The notes: generated by a model not told the origin, from the sequence alone. Positions 44,067 to 54,541 are shown, counted from the stretch's first letter. The stretch: DNA of 64,000 nt from Pseudomonadota bacterium (GCA_963204785.1 CAUJHG010000022.1:18401-82400); one strand, 5' to 3'. Numbers and translations: made by a program.

Positions 44067-45919
44067 GCACCACCACCGCCCGGCGCATCGAAGCCGTCAA
44101 CGACTTCGTCGTCAAGTTCGCCAACATCAACGGCTCCGGCTCGGCCTCGGCCAACGAGCTCTTCGCCAAGAGCTTCCTGCGCATGGGGGTGCCGGTCAGC
44201 CCGCGCAACATCTTTCCCTCGAACATCCAGGGGCTGCCCACCTGGTACGAGGTCCGGGTCACCGAGAAGGGCTACCTCGGGCGGCGCGGCGGCGTCGACA
44301 TGATGGTCGCGATGAACCCGCAGACCTGGGACAAGGACGTCGCAGAGATCGAACCGGGCGGCTATCTCTTCTACGACAGCACCCGTCCGATATCCCCGTC
44401 GAGGTTCCGTCCGGACATCCACGTGATCGGCGTGCCGCTCACCGAGATGTGCAACGCGGCGTACACCGATGCGCGCGAGCGCCAGTTGCTCAAGAACATC
44501 ATGTACGTCGGCGCGCTCGCCGCGCTGCTCGGAACCGACGCCGAGGTGATCCCGGAGCTGCTGGGCGAGCAGTACCGCGGCAAGGACAAGCTGATGAAGC
44601 CCAACCTCGACGCGTTCCGCAAGGGCTGGCACTACGCCACCGAGCACTTCGACGACGCGATCGGGCTGCGGGTGCGGCGCGCCGCCACCGTCGGCGACCG
44701 CATCTTCATCGACGGCAACGCCGCCGCGGCGCTGGGCGCAGTCTACGGCGGCGCCACGGTCTGCGCCTGGTATCCGATCACGCCATCGTCCTCGGTGCCC
44801 GAGGCCTTCGAGCGCTACTGCTCGAAGATGCGCGTCGACAAGGACAGCGGACGGCACAAGTACGCGATCGTGCAGGCCGAGGACGAGCTCGCCTCGATCG
44901 GCATGGTGGTCGGTGCAGGCTGGAACGGCGCGCGCGCGTTCACTGCCACCTCGGGGCCCGGGGTGTCGCTGATGACCGAGTTCATCGGCCTGGCCTACTT
45001 CGCCGAGATCCCCGCGACGATCATCAATGTCCAGCGCGGGGGTCCTTCCACCGGGATGCCAACGCGCACCCAGCAGGCGGACCTGATCGCCTGCGCGTAC
45101 GCGTCGCACGGCGACACCAAGCACGTGCTCCTCTTCCCCGAGGATCCCCATGAGTGCTTCGAGTTCACCGCGCAGGCGCTGGATCTCGCCGAGCGGCTGC
45201 AGACGCCCGTCTTCCTGATGACCGACCTGGACATCGGGATGAACCAGCGCCTGACAGCGCCCTTCGCCTGGGACGACGCGCGCCGCTACGATCGCGGCAA
45301 GGTGATGAGCGCCGAGGAGCTCGAGACCGGGCGCGACTTCGGCCGCTACCTGGACGTCGACGGCGACGGCATTCCCTTCCGCACCTACCCGGGCACCCAC
45401 CCGACGAAGGGTTCCTTCTTCACCCGCGGCACCACCAAGGACGCCTACGCGCGCTACTCCGAGGCCGGCCCCGACTACGTCTACAACGTCAACCGCCTGC
45501 TGAAGAAGTTCGATACCGCACGCGCGCTGGTGCCGCAGCCCATCGAGCGCAAGGCCTCGCAGAAGACCCGCTTCGGCGCAATCTTCTACGGCTCCACCAG
45601 CCCGGCAATGGACGAGGCCAGCGACGTCCTCGAGGCGCAGGGAGTCCACGTCGACACGCTGCGCGTGCGCGCCTTCCCCTTCCCCGAGTCCGTCCGCCGC
45701 TTCATCGACGAGCACGACCTGATCTACGTCGTCGAGCAGAACCGCGACGCGCAACTGCGCACGATGCTGGTCAACGAGCTGGAGGTCGCTCCCGCGCAAC
45801 TGGTGCCGGTGCTGCACTTCGACGGGACGCCGATCACCGCGCGCTTCATCGTCCGCGAGATCGCCGATCGCGTGAAGGGAAGCAACGTCGAGCCGCTCAA
45901 GCGCGACAAGGTCGCCTGA
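44063..45919 (+). CDS. korA: 2-oxoacid:acceptor oxidoreductase, fused gamma-alpha subunit (KorA-like)
   Basis: 618 residues. The N-terminal ~190 residues are the gamma domain (VVKFANINGSGSASANELFA, GRRGGVDMMVAMNPQTWDKD). The alpha domain follows: GNAAAALGAVYGGATVCAWY, the YPITPSSSVPEAFE motif and INVQRGGPSTGMPTRTQQAD. The gamma-alpha fusion is typical of two-subunit 2-oxoglutarate or pyruvate:ferredoxin oxidoreductases. The TRTQQAD loop is seen in 2-oxoglutarate types, and the neighbouring odh and TCA genes support that substrate. The reaction is CoA-dependent oxidative decarboxylation to succinyl-CoA with ferredoxin reduction, in principle reversible. Translationally coupled to korC. Confidence 0.85.
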   Translation: MSTTTARRIEAVNDFVVKFANINGSGSASANELFAKSFLRMGVPVSPRNIFPSNIQGLPTWYEVRVTEKGYLGRRGGVDMMVAMNPQTWDKDVAEIEPGGYLFYDSTRPISPSRFRPDIHVIGVPLTEMCNAAYTDARERQLLKNIMYVGALAALLGTDAEVIPELLGEQYRGKDKLMKPNLDAFRKGWHYATEHFDDAIGLRVRRAATVGDRIFIDGNAAAALGAVYGGATVCAWYPITPSSSVPEAFERYCSKMRVDKDSGRHKYAIVQAEDELASIGMVVGAGWNGARAFTATSGPGVSLMTEFIGLAYFAEIPATIINVQRGGPSTGMPTRTQQADLIACAYASHGDTKHVLLFPEDPHECFEFTAQALDLAERLQTPVFLMTDLDIGMNQRLTAPFAWDDARRYDRGKVMSAEELETGRDFGRYLDVDGDGIPFRTYPGTHPTKGSFFTRGTTKDAYARYSEAGPDYVYNVNRLLKKFDTARALVPQPIERKASQKTRFGAIFYGSTSPAMDEASDVLEAQGVHVDTLRVRAFPFPESVRRFIDEHDLIYVVEQNRDAQLRTMLVNELEVAPAQLVPVLHFDGTPITARFIVREIADRVKGSNVEPLKRDKVA

Positions 45920-45929
45920 GGACCACGCA

Positions 45930-46985
45930 ATGACATACCTCGCCAAGCCAAAACTCCATCACCCCACCCTGCCGGTCAACCGTCTCGGCTACACCCGGCG
46001 CGACTACGAAGGCAAGATCTCCACCCTGTGCGCCGGCTGCGGCCACGACTCGATCTCGGCAGCGATCATCCAGGCCTGCTGGGAGCTTGCGATCGAGCCG
46101 CACCGGGTGGCCAAGCTCTCCGGGATCGGCTGCTCGTCCAAGACCCCGGACTACTTCCTGGGTGGATCCCACGGCTTCAACACGGTGCACGGGCGCATGC
46201 CCTCGGTGCTCACCGGCGCGAACCTCGCGAACCGCGACCTGATCTACCTGGGCGTCTCCGGCGACGGGGATTCGGCGTCGATCGGGCTGGGTCAGTTCGC
46301 CCACGTGATGCGCCGCGGGGTCAACATGACCTACATCGTCGAGAACAACGGCGTCTACGGGCTCACCAAGGGGCAGTTCTCCGCGACCGCCGATCAGGGC
46401 TCGAAATCCAAGCGCGGTGTGGTCAACACCGACGCACCGATCGACATGGTCTCGCTTGGCATGCAGCTGGGCGCCAGCTTCGTCGCCCGCAGCTTCTCCG
46501 GCGACAAGGAGCAGCTCGTGCCGCTGATCAAGGCCGCGCTGGCCCATCCGGGAGCGGCGCTGATCGACGTGCTCAGCCCCTGCGTCGCCTTCAACAACCA
46601 CGCAGGCAGCACCAAGAGCTACGACTACGTGCGCGAGCACAACGAGGCGGTCAACCGCATCGACTTCATGCCGCGCCGCACCGAGATCGTCGCCGACTAC
46701 GCGCCCGGATCCCTGACCGAGGTGGTGCAGCACGACGGTTCGGTGCTGCGGCTGCGCAAGATCGACGAGAACTACGATCCGTCCGACCGGATCGCCGCGA
46801 TGAACCACGTAGCGGCCCACCAGGCGCGCGGCGAGATCATCACCGGCCTGCTCTACCTCGACCCGGAGCCCGGCGACATGCACGGACATCTGAACACGGT
46901 CGACGCCCCCTTGAACCGGCTCGACGAAGCCGCCCTGTGCCCCGGGGCCGCGATGCTCGAGCGGATCAACGCCTCCTTGCGCTAG
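45930..46985 (+). CDS. korB: 2-oxoacid:acceptor oxidoreductase, ThDP-binding beta subunit (KorB-like)
   Basis: 351 residues. The ThDP site runs from GVSGDGDSASIGLGQF (GDGD at 111-114) to ENNGVYGLTKGQ. Four cysteines, C34 and C37 in TLCAGCGHDS, C68 in SGIGCSSKTP and C218 in VLSPCVAFNN, match the ligands of the single 4Fe-4S cluster of KorB/PorB subunits. It follows korA by 10 bases. Together with korA it makes the complete catalytic enzyme; no separate delta ferredoxin subunit is encoded, and the ferredoxin domain is in korC instead. A strong hairpin lies just after the stop. Confidence 0.87.
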   Translation: MTYLAKPKLHHPTLPVNRLGYTRRDYEGKISTLCAGCGHDSISAAIIQACWELAIEPHRVAKLSGIGCSSKTPDYFLGGSHGFNTVHGRMPSVLTGANLANRDLIYLGVSGDGDSASIGLGQFAHVMRRGVNMTYIVENNGVYGLTKGQFSATADQGSKSKRGVVNTDAPIDMVSLGMQLGASFVARSFSGDKEQLVPLIKAALAHPGAALIDVLSPCVAFNNHAGSTKSYDYVREHNEAVNRIDFMPRRTEIVADYAPGSLTEVVQHDGSVLRLRKIDENYDPSDRIAAMNHVAAHQARGEIITGLLYLDPEPGDMHGHLNTVDAPLNRLDEAALCPGAAMLERINASLR

Positions 46986-46997
46986 CAGTCGGGACGG

Positions 46998-47025
46998 CCC
47001 GGGCTCGCGAATCCGCGAGCCCGGG
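46998..47025 (+). terminator. Strong hairpin after korB
   Basis: Perfect 12-bp stem (46998-47009 with 47014-47025) and AATC loop, 13 bases after the korB stop. No T tract follows. It lies between korB and the convergent antiporter gene and may end or protect the korCAB transcript. Confidence 0.5.
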
Positions 47026-47097
47026 GCCTGTCATCCTCCAGGGCCTGTCCCTCCTCGAGGGCCCGTCCCCTCCCCCAGGGCCTTGCTGCCCACCTGA
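47024..47097. repeat. Degenerate GGGCC-type short tandem repeat
   Basis: Four imperfect units of 17-20 bases beginning GGGCC: 47024-47040, 47041-47058, 47059-47077 and 47078-47097. The first three share GGGCCYGTCMYYCYC-like sequence; the fourth has drifted. The array occupies most of the gap between the convergent korB and antiporter genes. Confidence 0.45.
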
Positions 47098-47139
47098 AGC
47101 TTCCGCCCAGGCTTACTGCCCATCTGCCGCGTGCGCCGC

Positions 47140-48402
47140 TCACAGGAGGCGGAAGGCGAGCACAGCCACCAGGGTCGGCGGCAGCGCAGCAATCAGCAGC
47201 CCCAGCGGGTTCACCGTGTTGTCACTGAACTTGCCGCGCAGGATCGAGACGCCCGCCGGGTTCGGCGCATTGGCGATCACGGTGAGTCCGCCTCCGGTGA
47301 CGGCCCCGGCGACCAGGGCGAGCTTGAACTCGTCGGTCAGCCCCTCCACGAGCGACCCCAGGTAGGTCAGCGCAGCGTTGTCGGTGATGGCGGTGAGCGC
47401 CGTGGCGCCGAAGTACACGGTGTTGGCATCCATGCCCAGCAGCAGTGGCTGCAGCCACCACTGCTGCTGGCCGCCGAGCACCACCAGTCCTGCCAGGAAG
47501 AAGGCCACCAGCAGACCCTCGCGCAGGATCAGCCTTTCCTGTTGCCGCGCATACGCGGTGACGAAGCCCATGAAGAAGAGGAAGAGACCCATGAACACTG
47601 CCGGGTGATGGGCGAACACCACCACCCCCAGCAGGAACAGCAGGTGGACGATCACCACCGGCCAGGACACGCGAGCCTCTTCCACTTCCGCATGAGCATT
47701 CGCCATGTGACCGAGTTCGCCGCGAAAGAGCAGCATCGCGCAACCTGCGTTCACGAACACCGCGATCGCCGCTTTCCAGCCCAGCTCGGAGATCATGAAC
47801 CAGAGGTCCCAGTTCCACTTGGCCGCGACCATCAGCACCGGCGGCGCCGCGAAGGGCGTGAGGGTGCCACCGATCGACACGTTCACGAACAGCACGCCCA
47901 GCGTGGTGTACTTCAGCGCGCGCGACACGTCCCGGGCGAAGAGGGACTCGCGCAGCATCAGCGCGGCGAGCGTCATCGCCGCGGGCTCCGTGATGAAGGA
48001 GCCCAGCAGCGGAACCATGGACAGCACCAGGAAGTACAGTCCCATGCCACGCGGCAGCGGCAGGAAGCTGGCAACCTGCCGCACCAGCGTGCCGGCGAAC
48101 TGGAGGATTGCTCGCGTGCCCGCGATCACCATGATCACGAACACGAACATCGGTTCGGTGAAGTTGCGGCTGTCCAGGTAGGCGGTGGCCTTCTCGTTGC
48201 CGTCGACTGCGAACATGAACAGCATCAGCACCATCGCCCAGAAGCCGAACACCACCTCGACCTCGCCGAGCAGGTGCCACATGCCTGCGTGCCGTGGCTG
48301 GGCGTGCGCCAGCCGTTCGAAGAGCTTCGTGGAGAAGGTGTGCAGCACGGCCACTGCGAACAGGGCGGCACCGATGATCTGGATGAGCGTGGGTGCGGTC
48401 AT
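47140..48402 (-). CDS. Putative Na+/H+ antiporter (PF07399-type)
   Basis: 420 residues, strongly hydrophobic with about 11-12 membrane helices. Sequences such as VSIGGTLTPFAAPPVLMVA, ALTAITDNAALTYLGSLV and GAVTGGGLTVIANAPNPAG resemble the putative Na+/H+ antiporter family of bacteria and the wider ArsB/NhaD ion-transporter group. The ATG at 48402 starts at the first helix (LIQIIGAALFAVAV); an upstream extension is charged and not conserved in type. It lies downstream of the gltA terminator on the same strand and faces korB. Ion specificity is inferred from the family only. Confidence 0.82.
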   Translation of the reverse strand: MTAPTLIQIIGAALFAVAVLHTFSTKLFERLAHAQPRHAGMWHLLGEVEVVFGFWAMVLMLFMFAVDGNEKATAYLDSRNFTEPMFVFVIMVIAGTRAILQFAGTLVRQVASFLPLPRGMGLYFLVLSMVPLLGSFITEPAAMTLAALMLRESLFARDVSRALKYTTLGVLFVNVSIGGTLTPFAAPPVLMVAAKWNWDLWFMISELGWKAAIAVFVNAGCAMLLFRGELGHMANAHAEVEEARVSWPVVIVHLLFLLGVVVFAHHPAVFMGLFLFFMGFVTAYARQQERLILREGLLVAFFLAGLVVLGGQQQWWLQPLLLGMDANTVYFGATALTAITDNAALTYLGSLVEGLTDEFKLALVAGAVTGGGLTVIANAPNPAGVSILRGKFSDNTVNPLGLLIAALPPTLVAVLAFRLL

Positions 48403-48535
48403 GATTCTCCGTGGACTGCGCGATCCGGATGAGGGAACCGCTATCTTAGCCGCCCCACCGGGCGCTGCCTCGGGCGTTCGCTGCGACAAGGCCGCGAGCG
48501 GTTCGCGGGTGCATCGATTTCGGCGTGCGATGCGC

Positions 48536-48561
48536 AAAGGGCCGCCCGAAGGCGGCCCTTT
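48536..48561 (-). terminator. Rho-independent terminator of the sdh-gltA operon
   Basis: A perfect 11-bp stem (48536-48546 with 48551-48561) with a four-base loop, read on the minus strand as AAAGGGCCGCC-TTCG-GGCGGCCCTTT. It starts 21 bases after the gltA stop and ends in a short T run within the stem. Confidence 0.85.
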
Positions 48562-48582
48562 GTCCTCGTGCCGGCGCCTTGC

Positions 48583-49890
<1,308 letters not shown>

Positions 49891-49927
49891 CGGTCGGGTT
49901 CCTGTAGTACGGGGAATTGTTCGGGTC

Positions 49928-50215
49928 TCAGGCCTCGCGCAGCATCTGCAGGACGCGGCGCGCCTGGGGCGAGAGCTGGCCCGGGTCGGGCTCGGCCCGC
50001 TCGAGGATCAGGTCCATCAGGCTGTTGTCGGAGAGTTCGAGAAGTTCGTCGAGCCCGCCGACCTGTTCGTCGGTGAGCGCCTCCTCGTGCAGGTCGAGGA
50101 AGCGCGTGAGCACGAGGTCGTTCTCGAGCAGTCCGCGACGCGCCCGCCAGCGCAGGCGCCGCCGACGGACCGGATCGGACTGATGACTCCCCGGAGCGGC
50201 GGGCTGCGGCGCCAT
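49928..50215 (-). CDS. sdhE: Succinate dehydrogenase flavinylation factor SdhE
   Basis: 95 residues. The motif [18 protein letters not shown] corresponds to the conserved RGxxE segment of SdhE (YgfY/SDH5). It promotes covalent attachment of FAD to SdhA. An N-terminal tail of about 20 basic residues precedes the domain. It sits 19 bases after sdhB and before gltA, the usual betaproteobacterial position. Confidence 0.93.
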   Translation of the reverse strand: MAPQPAAPGSHQSDPVRRRRLRWRARRGLLENDLVLTRFLDLHEEALTDEQVGGLDELLELSDNSLMDLILERAEPDPGQLSPQARRVLQMLREA

Positions 50216-50234
50216 GGTCGGTGCGCGGCCGGCG

Positions 50235-50987
50235 TCAGGCGGCGCGCCGGACCATCAGCTCCTTGATCTTGCCGATCGCACGGCTGGGGTTCAGCCCCTT
50301 CGGACAGACGTCGACGCAGTTCATGATCGTGTGGCAGCGGAACAGCCGATAGGGGTCCTCGAGATCGTCGAGCCGCTCGCTGGTCGCCTCGTCGCGGCTG
50401 TCGGCAAGGAAGCGGTAGGCCTGCAGCAGCCCCGCGGGTCCGACGAACTTGTCCGGGTTCCACCAGAACGACGGGCAGGAGGTCGAGCAGCACGCGCACA
50501 GGATGCACTCGTACAGGCCGTCGAGCTCCTCGCGCTCCTCGGGACTCTGCAGCCGCTCCTTCTCCGGCGGTGGCGTGTCGTTGATCAGGTAGGGCCGGAT
50601 CGAGTGGTACTGCTTGAAGAACTGGGTCATGTCCACGATCAGGTCGCGGATCACGGGCAGCCCCGGCAGCGGCTTCAGGACGATCGGCTCCTTCAGGTCG
50701 CGCAGGTTCGTGGTGCAGGCCAGGCCGTTCTTGCCGTTGATGTTCATCGCATCCGAGCCGCAGACCCCCTCGCGGCAGGAGCGCCGGAATGCGAGGGAGT
50801 CGTCGCCGGACTGCTTGATGCGCATCAGCGCGTCGAGCAGCATCTTGTCGGTGGGCAGCAGCTCCACCTCCAGGTTCTCCATGTACGGCTTGGCATCCTT
50901 GTCGGGGTCGTACCGGTAGATCGAGAATTTCACCACCCGCTTGCCCGCGGCCGGCGTTGCCAGCTGCTTCTCTGCCACTGCGCTCAT
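50235..50987 (-). CDS. sdhB: Succinate dehydrogenase iron-sulfur subunit
   Basis: 250 residues. The 2Fe-2S ligands are in [20 protein letters not shown] plus the next cysteine. The 4Fe-4S and 3Fe-4S ligands are in [16 protein letters not shown] and [18 protein letters not shown]. The subunit conducts electrons from SdhA flavin to quinone. It follows sdhA after a 91-base gap, longer than others in the operon, with a small hairpin (51041-51055). Confidence 0.97.
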   Translation of the reverse strand: MSAVAEKQLATPAAGKRVVKFSIYRYDPDKDAKPYMENLEVELLPTDKMLLDALMRIKQSGDDSLAFRRSCREGVCGSDAMNINGKNGLACTTNLRDLKEPIVLKPLPGLPVIRDLIVDMTQFFKQYHSIRPYLINDTPPPEKERLQSPEEREELDGLYECILCACCSTSCPSFWWNPDKFVGPAGLLQAYRFLADSRDEATSERLDDLEDPYRLFRCHTIMNCVDVCPKGLNPSRAIGKIKELMVRRAA

Positions 50988-51078
50988 CGCTGCTCCTGTG
51001 CGCCTTCTCGTGCGTCTGCGTTGATCCGTGTGTTGCGGGCGGCCCGCTCCGGGCCACCCCCTCGCCCTTGCGCCGTCC

Positions 51079-52869
51079 TCAGAAAGTGCGCGCCTTCGGC
51101 TCGAAGGTGTCCACCGTCATCGGCTTCAGGCGCACCGGCTTGTATTCGAGCCGGTTGCCTTCCGAATACCACAGCGTGTGCTTGATCCAGTTGACGTCGT
51201 CCCGCTCCGGGTGGTCGCGATGCGCGTGCGCACCGCGGCTCTCCTTGCGCGCCTCGGCGGAGGTCATCGTCGCCTTGGCGACCTCGATCAGGTTGTCCAC
51301 CTCGAGCGCCTCGACGCGGGCGGTGTTGAAGACCTTGGACTTGTCCTTCAGATGGATGTTGCCGACCCGCTGGGCGATCTCGAGGACGCGATCCACCCCC
51401 TCCTTCATCAGTTCGGAGGTGCGGAACACCCCGCAGTGCGTCTGCATCGTGCGTCGCAGATCGTTGGCGACCTCCTGCGCGCCCTCGCCCGAGCTCGAGC
51501 CTTCGAGCCGCGCCAGCCGCGCCAGGGTCGCGTCGCCGGCATCCCTGGGCAGCGGGCGATGCGACTGCTCGTTCGCGCGGCTTGCCACGATGTGGTTGCC
51601 CGCCGCACGGCCGAACACGACCAGGTCGAGCAGCGAGTTGGTGCCCAGCCGGTTGGCCCCGTGCACCGAGGTGCAGGCGCATTCGCCGATCGCGTAGAGC
51701 CCGCCGACCACCGCCTCCGGATTGCCGTCCCGGGGAACCACGACCTGGCCGTGGTGGTTGGCCGGGAGCCCGCCCATCTGGTAGTGGATGGTCGGTACCA
51801 CCGGGATCGGATCCTTGATCGGATCCACGTTCGCGAACTTGATCGCGATCTCGCGGATCGACGGCAGCCGTTTCATGATCGTGTCGGCGCCCAGGTGATC
51901 GAGCTTGAGCAGCACGTAGTCGCCGTCGGGGCCCGCACCGCGGCCTTCCTTGATCTCCTGGTCCATCGAGCGCGAGACGAAGTCGCGCGGTGCGAGGTCC
52001 TTGAGCGTCGGGGCGTAGCGCTCCATGAAGCGTTCGCCATGCTTGTTCAGCAGGATCCCGCCCTCGCCGCGCACCCCTTCGGTGATCAGCACGCCAGCCC
52101 CGGCGACGCCGGTCGGGTGGAACTGCCAGAACTCCATGTCCTCGAGCGGGATGCCCGCGCGCGCCGCCATCCCCAGCCCGTCGCCGGTATTGATGTAGGC
52201 GTTCGTGGAGGCCGCGAAGATCCGGCCCGCGCCACCCGTGGCGATGACCGTGACCTTCGACTCGAGGATCATCACCTCGCCGGTCTCCATCTCGAGGGCC
52301 ACCACCCCGAGGCAGTTGCCCTCGGCGTCCCGGATGATGTCCAGCGCCATCCACTCGACGAAGAACTGCGTGCGCGCACGCACGTTGCGCTGGTAGAGCG
52401 TGTGCAGCAGCGCGTGCCCGGTGCGGTCGGCTGCGGCGCAGGCGCGCTGCACCGGCTTCTCGCCGAAGTTCGCGGTGTGCCCGCCGAACGGACGCTGGTA
52501 GATCGTCCCGTCCGCGTTGCGGTCGAACGGCATCCCGAAGTGTTCGAGCTCGTAGACCACGTGCGGCGCCTCGCGGCACATGAACTCGATGGCGTCCTGG
52601 TCGCCCAGGTAGTCCGACCCCTTCACGGTGTCGAACATGTGCCAGTACCAGTTGTCCTCGCTCATGTTGCCCAGGGAAGCGCCGATGCCCCCTTGCGCGG
52701 CGACGGTGTGCGAGCGCGTCGGGAAGACCTTCGAGAGCACCGCCACGCTCCAGCCCGCCTCGGCCAGCTGCAGCGAGCAGCGCATCCCGGCCCCGCCGGC
52801 ACCCACGATCACCGCATCGAACTTGCGGCGCGGGAGGTTGTTCGCCAGTTGGTTCAGCACGTCGGCCAT
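51079..52869 (-). CDS. sdhA: Succinate dehydrogenase flavoprotein subunit
   Basis: 596 residues. FAD binding: [20 protein letters not shown]. The covalent-flavin histidine is in [16 protein letters not shown]. Substrate-binding segments [20 protein letters not shown] and the active-site base region ERFMERYAP are present, and [20 protein letters not shown] closes the FAD domain. The enzyme oxidises succinate at the cytoplasmic face of the membrane. It starts one base after the sdhD stop. Confidence 0.97.
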   Translation of the reverse strand: MADVLNQLANNLPRRKFDAVIVGAGGAGMRCSLQLAEAGWSVAVLSKVFPTRSHTVAAQGGIGASLGNMSEDNWYWHMFDTVKGSDYLGDQDAIEFMCREAPHVVYELEHFGMPFDRNADGTIYQRPFGGHTANFGEKPVQRACAAADRTGHALLHTLYQRNVRARTQFFVEWMALDIIRDAEGNCLGVVALEMETGEVMILESKVTVIATGGAGRIFAASTNAYINTGDGLGMAARAGIPLEDMEFWQFHPTGVAGAGVLITEGVRGEGGILLNKHGERFMERYAPTLKDLAPRDFVSRSMDQEIKEGRGAGPDGDYVLLKLDHLGADTIMKRLPSIREIAIKFANVDPIKDPIPVVPTIHYQMGGLPANHHGQVVVPRDGNPEAVVGGLYAIGECACTSVHGANRLGTNSLLDLVVFGRAAGNHIVASRANEQSHRPLPRDAGDATLARLARLEGSSSGEGAQEVANDLRRTMQTHCGVFRTSELMKEGVDRVLEIAQRVGNIHLKDKSKVFNTARVEALEVDNLIEVAKATMTSAEARKESRGAHAHRDHPERDDVNWIKHTLWYSEGNRLEYKPVRLKPMTVDTFEPKARTF

Positions 52870-52870
52870 C

Positions 52871-53221
52871 TCAGACGCTCCAGAGAATGATCACCGCCCA
52901 CAGCGCGTAGGCAACCAGCAGCACGGCCGCGGCCGCCTCGAGGAACAGACGCAGCCAGGTCGGCTTGATGTAGTCCATGAAGATCTCGCGGGCCCCGATC
53001 CACGCGTGCCACATCAGCGAGACGAGCGCGAGCAGGGTCAGGATCTTCATCCAGGACGAGGCGAACAGCCCCGCCCAGGTGCCATAGGACAGCTCCGGCT
53101 GGACCATCAGGGCCACCAGCAGCACGACCGTGTAGAGGGCCATGACGATGGCCGTCACACGCTGCGCCAGCCAGTCCTTGAGCCCGTAGTGGGCTCCAAC
53201 AACGATGCGCTTGGTCGTCAT
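52871..53221 (-). CDS. sdhD: Succinate dehydrogenase membrane anchor SdhD
   Basis: 116 residues with three hydrophobic helices (about 24-44, 54-74 and 90-112). VGAHYGLKDWLAQRVTAIVM is the typical SdhD opening, and HAWIGAREIFMDYIKPTWLR contains the heme-side histidine and the quinone-site Asp-Tyr pair. It anchors the complex with SdhC. It lies one base after the sdhC stop. Confidence 0.94.
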   Translation of the reverse strand: MTTKRIVVGAHYGLKDWLAQRVTAIVMALYTVVLLVALMVQPELSYGTWAGLFASSWMKILTLLALVSLMWHAWIGAREIFMDYIKPTWLRLFLEAAAAVLLVAYALWAVIILWSV

Positions 53222-53222
53222 C

Positions 53223-53648
53223 TCAGTACACCCCGAAGAGCTTGCCAGCCACCACCAGCGTGAGCACGAGGCTCACTCCGAGCACCACCGCAGCGGAAGT
53301 GCGCCCCTGCTCCTTCTCCATGCCGATGTGCAGGTCCAGGATCAGGTGGCGGATGCCCGCGCAGAAGTGCTGCAGGTAGGCCCACACGAGCGCCAGGAGC
53401 ACGAGCTTGGCGAACCAGTGCGAGACGATCGCGCGGTAATTTTCGAAGCTGATCTCCGACAGCAGGCTCTGCTGGAACAGGTAGAGCAGGAACGGCAGCC
53501 CCACGAGGAACAGCAGCGCGCCGCTGGCCCGGTGCAGGATCGAGACCCATGCCGCAAGCGGCATGCGGTACTGCATGATCTGCGTGACGTGGATGTTGCG
53601 GAACTGAGGCCGGACCCGCGGGCCCGGTTTGCCGGCCAGATCAGCCAT
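53223..53648 (-). CDS. sdhC: Succinate dehydrogenase cytochrome b556 subunit SdhC
   Basis: 141 residues with three membrane helices. SILHRASGALLFLVGLPFLL carries the conserved quinone-site H-R-x-S-G motif, and HFCAGIRHLILDLH the heme-ligand histidine region. ATG at 53648 with AGGGG upstream; a GTG two codons earlier is possible. First gene of the sdh operon. A hairpin at 53667-53686 occupies its leader. Confidence 0.95.
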   Translation of the reverse strand: MADLAGKPGPRVRPQFRNIHVTQIMQYRMPLAAWVSILHRASGALLFLVGLPFLLYLFQQSLLSEISFENYRAIVSHWFAKLVLLALVWAYLQHFCAGIRHLILDLHIGMEKEQGRTSAAVVLGVSLVLTLVVAGKLFGVY

Positions 53649-53666
53649 GGGCACCCCTGGAAAAGA

Positions 53667-53686
53667 ACGAGGGGCGAAGCCCTCGT
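53667..53686 (-). promoter_or_regulatory. Hairpin in the sdhC leader (possible attenuator or gntR terminator)
   Basis: A perfect 7-bp stem, ACGAGGG/CCCTCGT, with a six-base loop; on the minus strand it is followed by TCTTTT, only 18 bases before the sdhC ATG. It could end read-through from the upstream gntR gene or act as an attenuator of the sdh operon. Confidence 0.5.
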
Positions 53687-53727
53687 GAGTTCATCGATGG
53701 CGAAACCCGGGCATTTTGACCGATTTT

Positions 53728-53752
53728 CCGCGGCGCCCAAAACCGCGGCGCC
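53728..53752. repeat. Direct repeat of CCGCGGCGCC in the gntR-sdhC gap
   Basis: Two identical 10-base units at 53728-53737 and 53743-53752, separated by CAAAA. Each unit contains palindromic cores (CCGCGG, GGCGCC). A weak CAAAAT -10 box for sdhC (minus strand, 53718-53713) lies just downstream, so the repeat overlaps the expected -35 area. Confidence 0.5.
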
Positions 53753-53791
53753 GCGCAGTCGCGACAGTCGTTCCGTTTCGATGCCCCATCT

Positions 53792-54541
53792 TCAGCCGAG
53801 TTCGTTGCGGTAGTGATGGCCACGGGTCACGTAGAACCCCCTGCGCATCTCGACGGGACGATCCTCGTAGGTGAAGGTGATGCGTTCGACCAGCAGCAGC
53901 GGCTCGCCCACCGGCACCGCAAGCGCCTCGGCGGTCGCCGCATCTGCAGCGACCGCCTTGACCCTCTCGGTGGCGCGGATCATCCGCACGCCGAACTCCG
54001 ACTCGAACAGCCCGTACAGCGGACCGGTGTAGGCCGCGACGCGTTCCCCCGTGAGCCCCCGGAACTGCGCGCCCGGCAGCCAGATCTCGTCGAGCACGGT
54101 GGGCTGCCCCTCGAAGCAGAGCAGCCGACGGATCAGCACCACCGCTTCGCCGGCGCGCAACTGCAGCGCACGCGCAGCCTCTACCGGCGCGCGCAGCCGC
54201 CGGCACTCCAGGATGCGGCTGTCCATCGGCCCGGGCACGCTGCCCTGGTCCGGGCGCAGACGCAGGAAGCGGAACTGCGCCCGCGCCTCATGGTGTGTCG
54301 CAACGTAGGTGCCCCGTCCCTGCCGGCGCACGACCAGGTTCTCGGCGGCGAGCTCGTCGATCGCCTTGCGCACCGTTCCCTGGCTGACGCCGAAGCGTGT
54401 CGCCAGTTCGGTCTCGCTCGGGATGAGCTCGCCCGGCTTCCACTCACCGCTCTGCAGGCTGCGGGTGAGCAGGCCCTTGATCTGACGGTAGAGCGGGCTG
54501 AAGGTGGGCGCGTCGCGCTCGCCCCTGGCGGCTGCTTTCAT
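53792..54541 (-). CDS. GntR-family (HutC-type) transcriptional regulator
   Basis: 249 residues. The N-terminal winged helix (about 15-82) reads PLYRQIKGLLTRSLQSGEWK and SETELATRFGVSQGTVRKAI, then VRRQGRGTYVA. The C-terminal UTRA domain (about 105-245) has LLCFEGQPTVLDEIWLPG and LLVERITFTYEDRPVEMRRG. UTRA domains bind small metabolites. The gene lies between the sdh-gltA operon (same strand, downstream) and mdh-prpBC-acnA (divergent). A 24-base palindrome 39 bases before its ATG is the likely binding site. A TCA or methylcitrate intermediate as ligand is a guess from context. Confidence 0.9.
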   Translation of the reverse strand: MKAAARGERDAPTFSPLYRQIKGLLTRSLQSGEWKPGELIPSETELATRFGVSQGTVRKAIDELAAENLVVRRQGRGTYVATHHEARAQFRFLRLRPDQGSVPGPMDSRILECRRLRAPVEAARALQLRAGEAVVLIRRLLCFEGQPTVLDEIWLPGAQFRGLTGERVAAYTGPLYGLFESEFGVRMIRATERVKAVAADAATAEALAVPVGEPLLLVERITFTYEDRPVEMRRGFYVTRGHHYRNELG

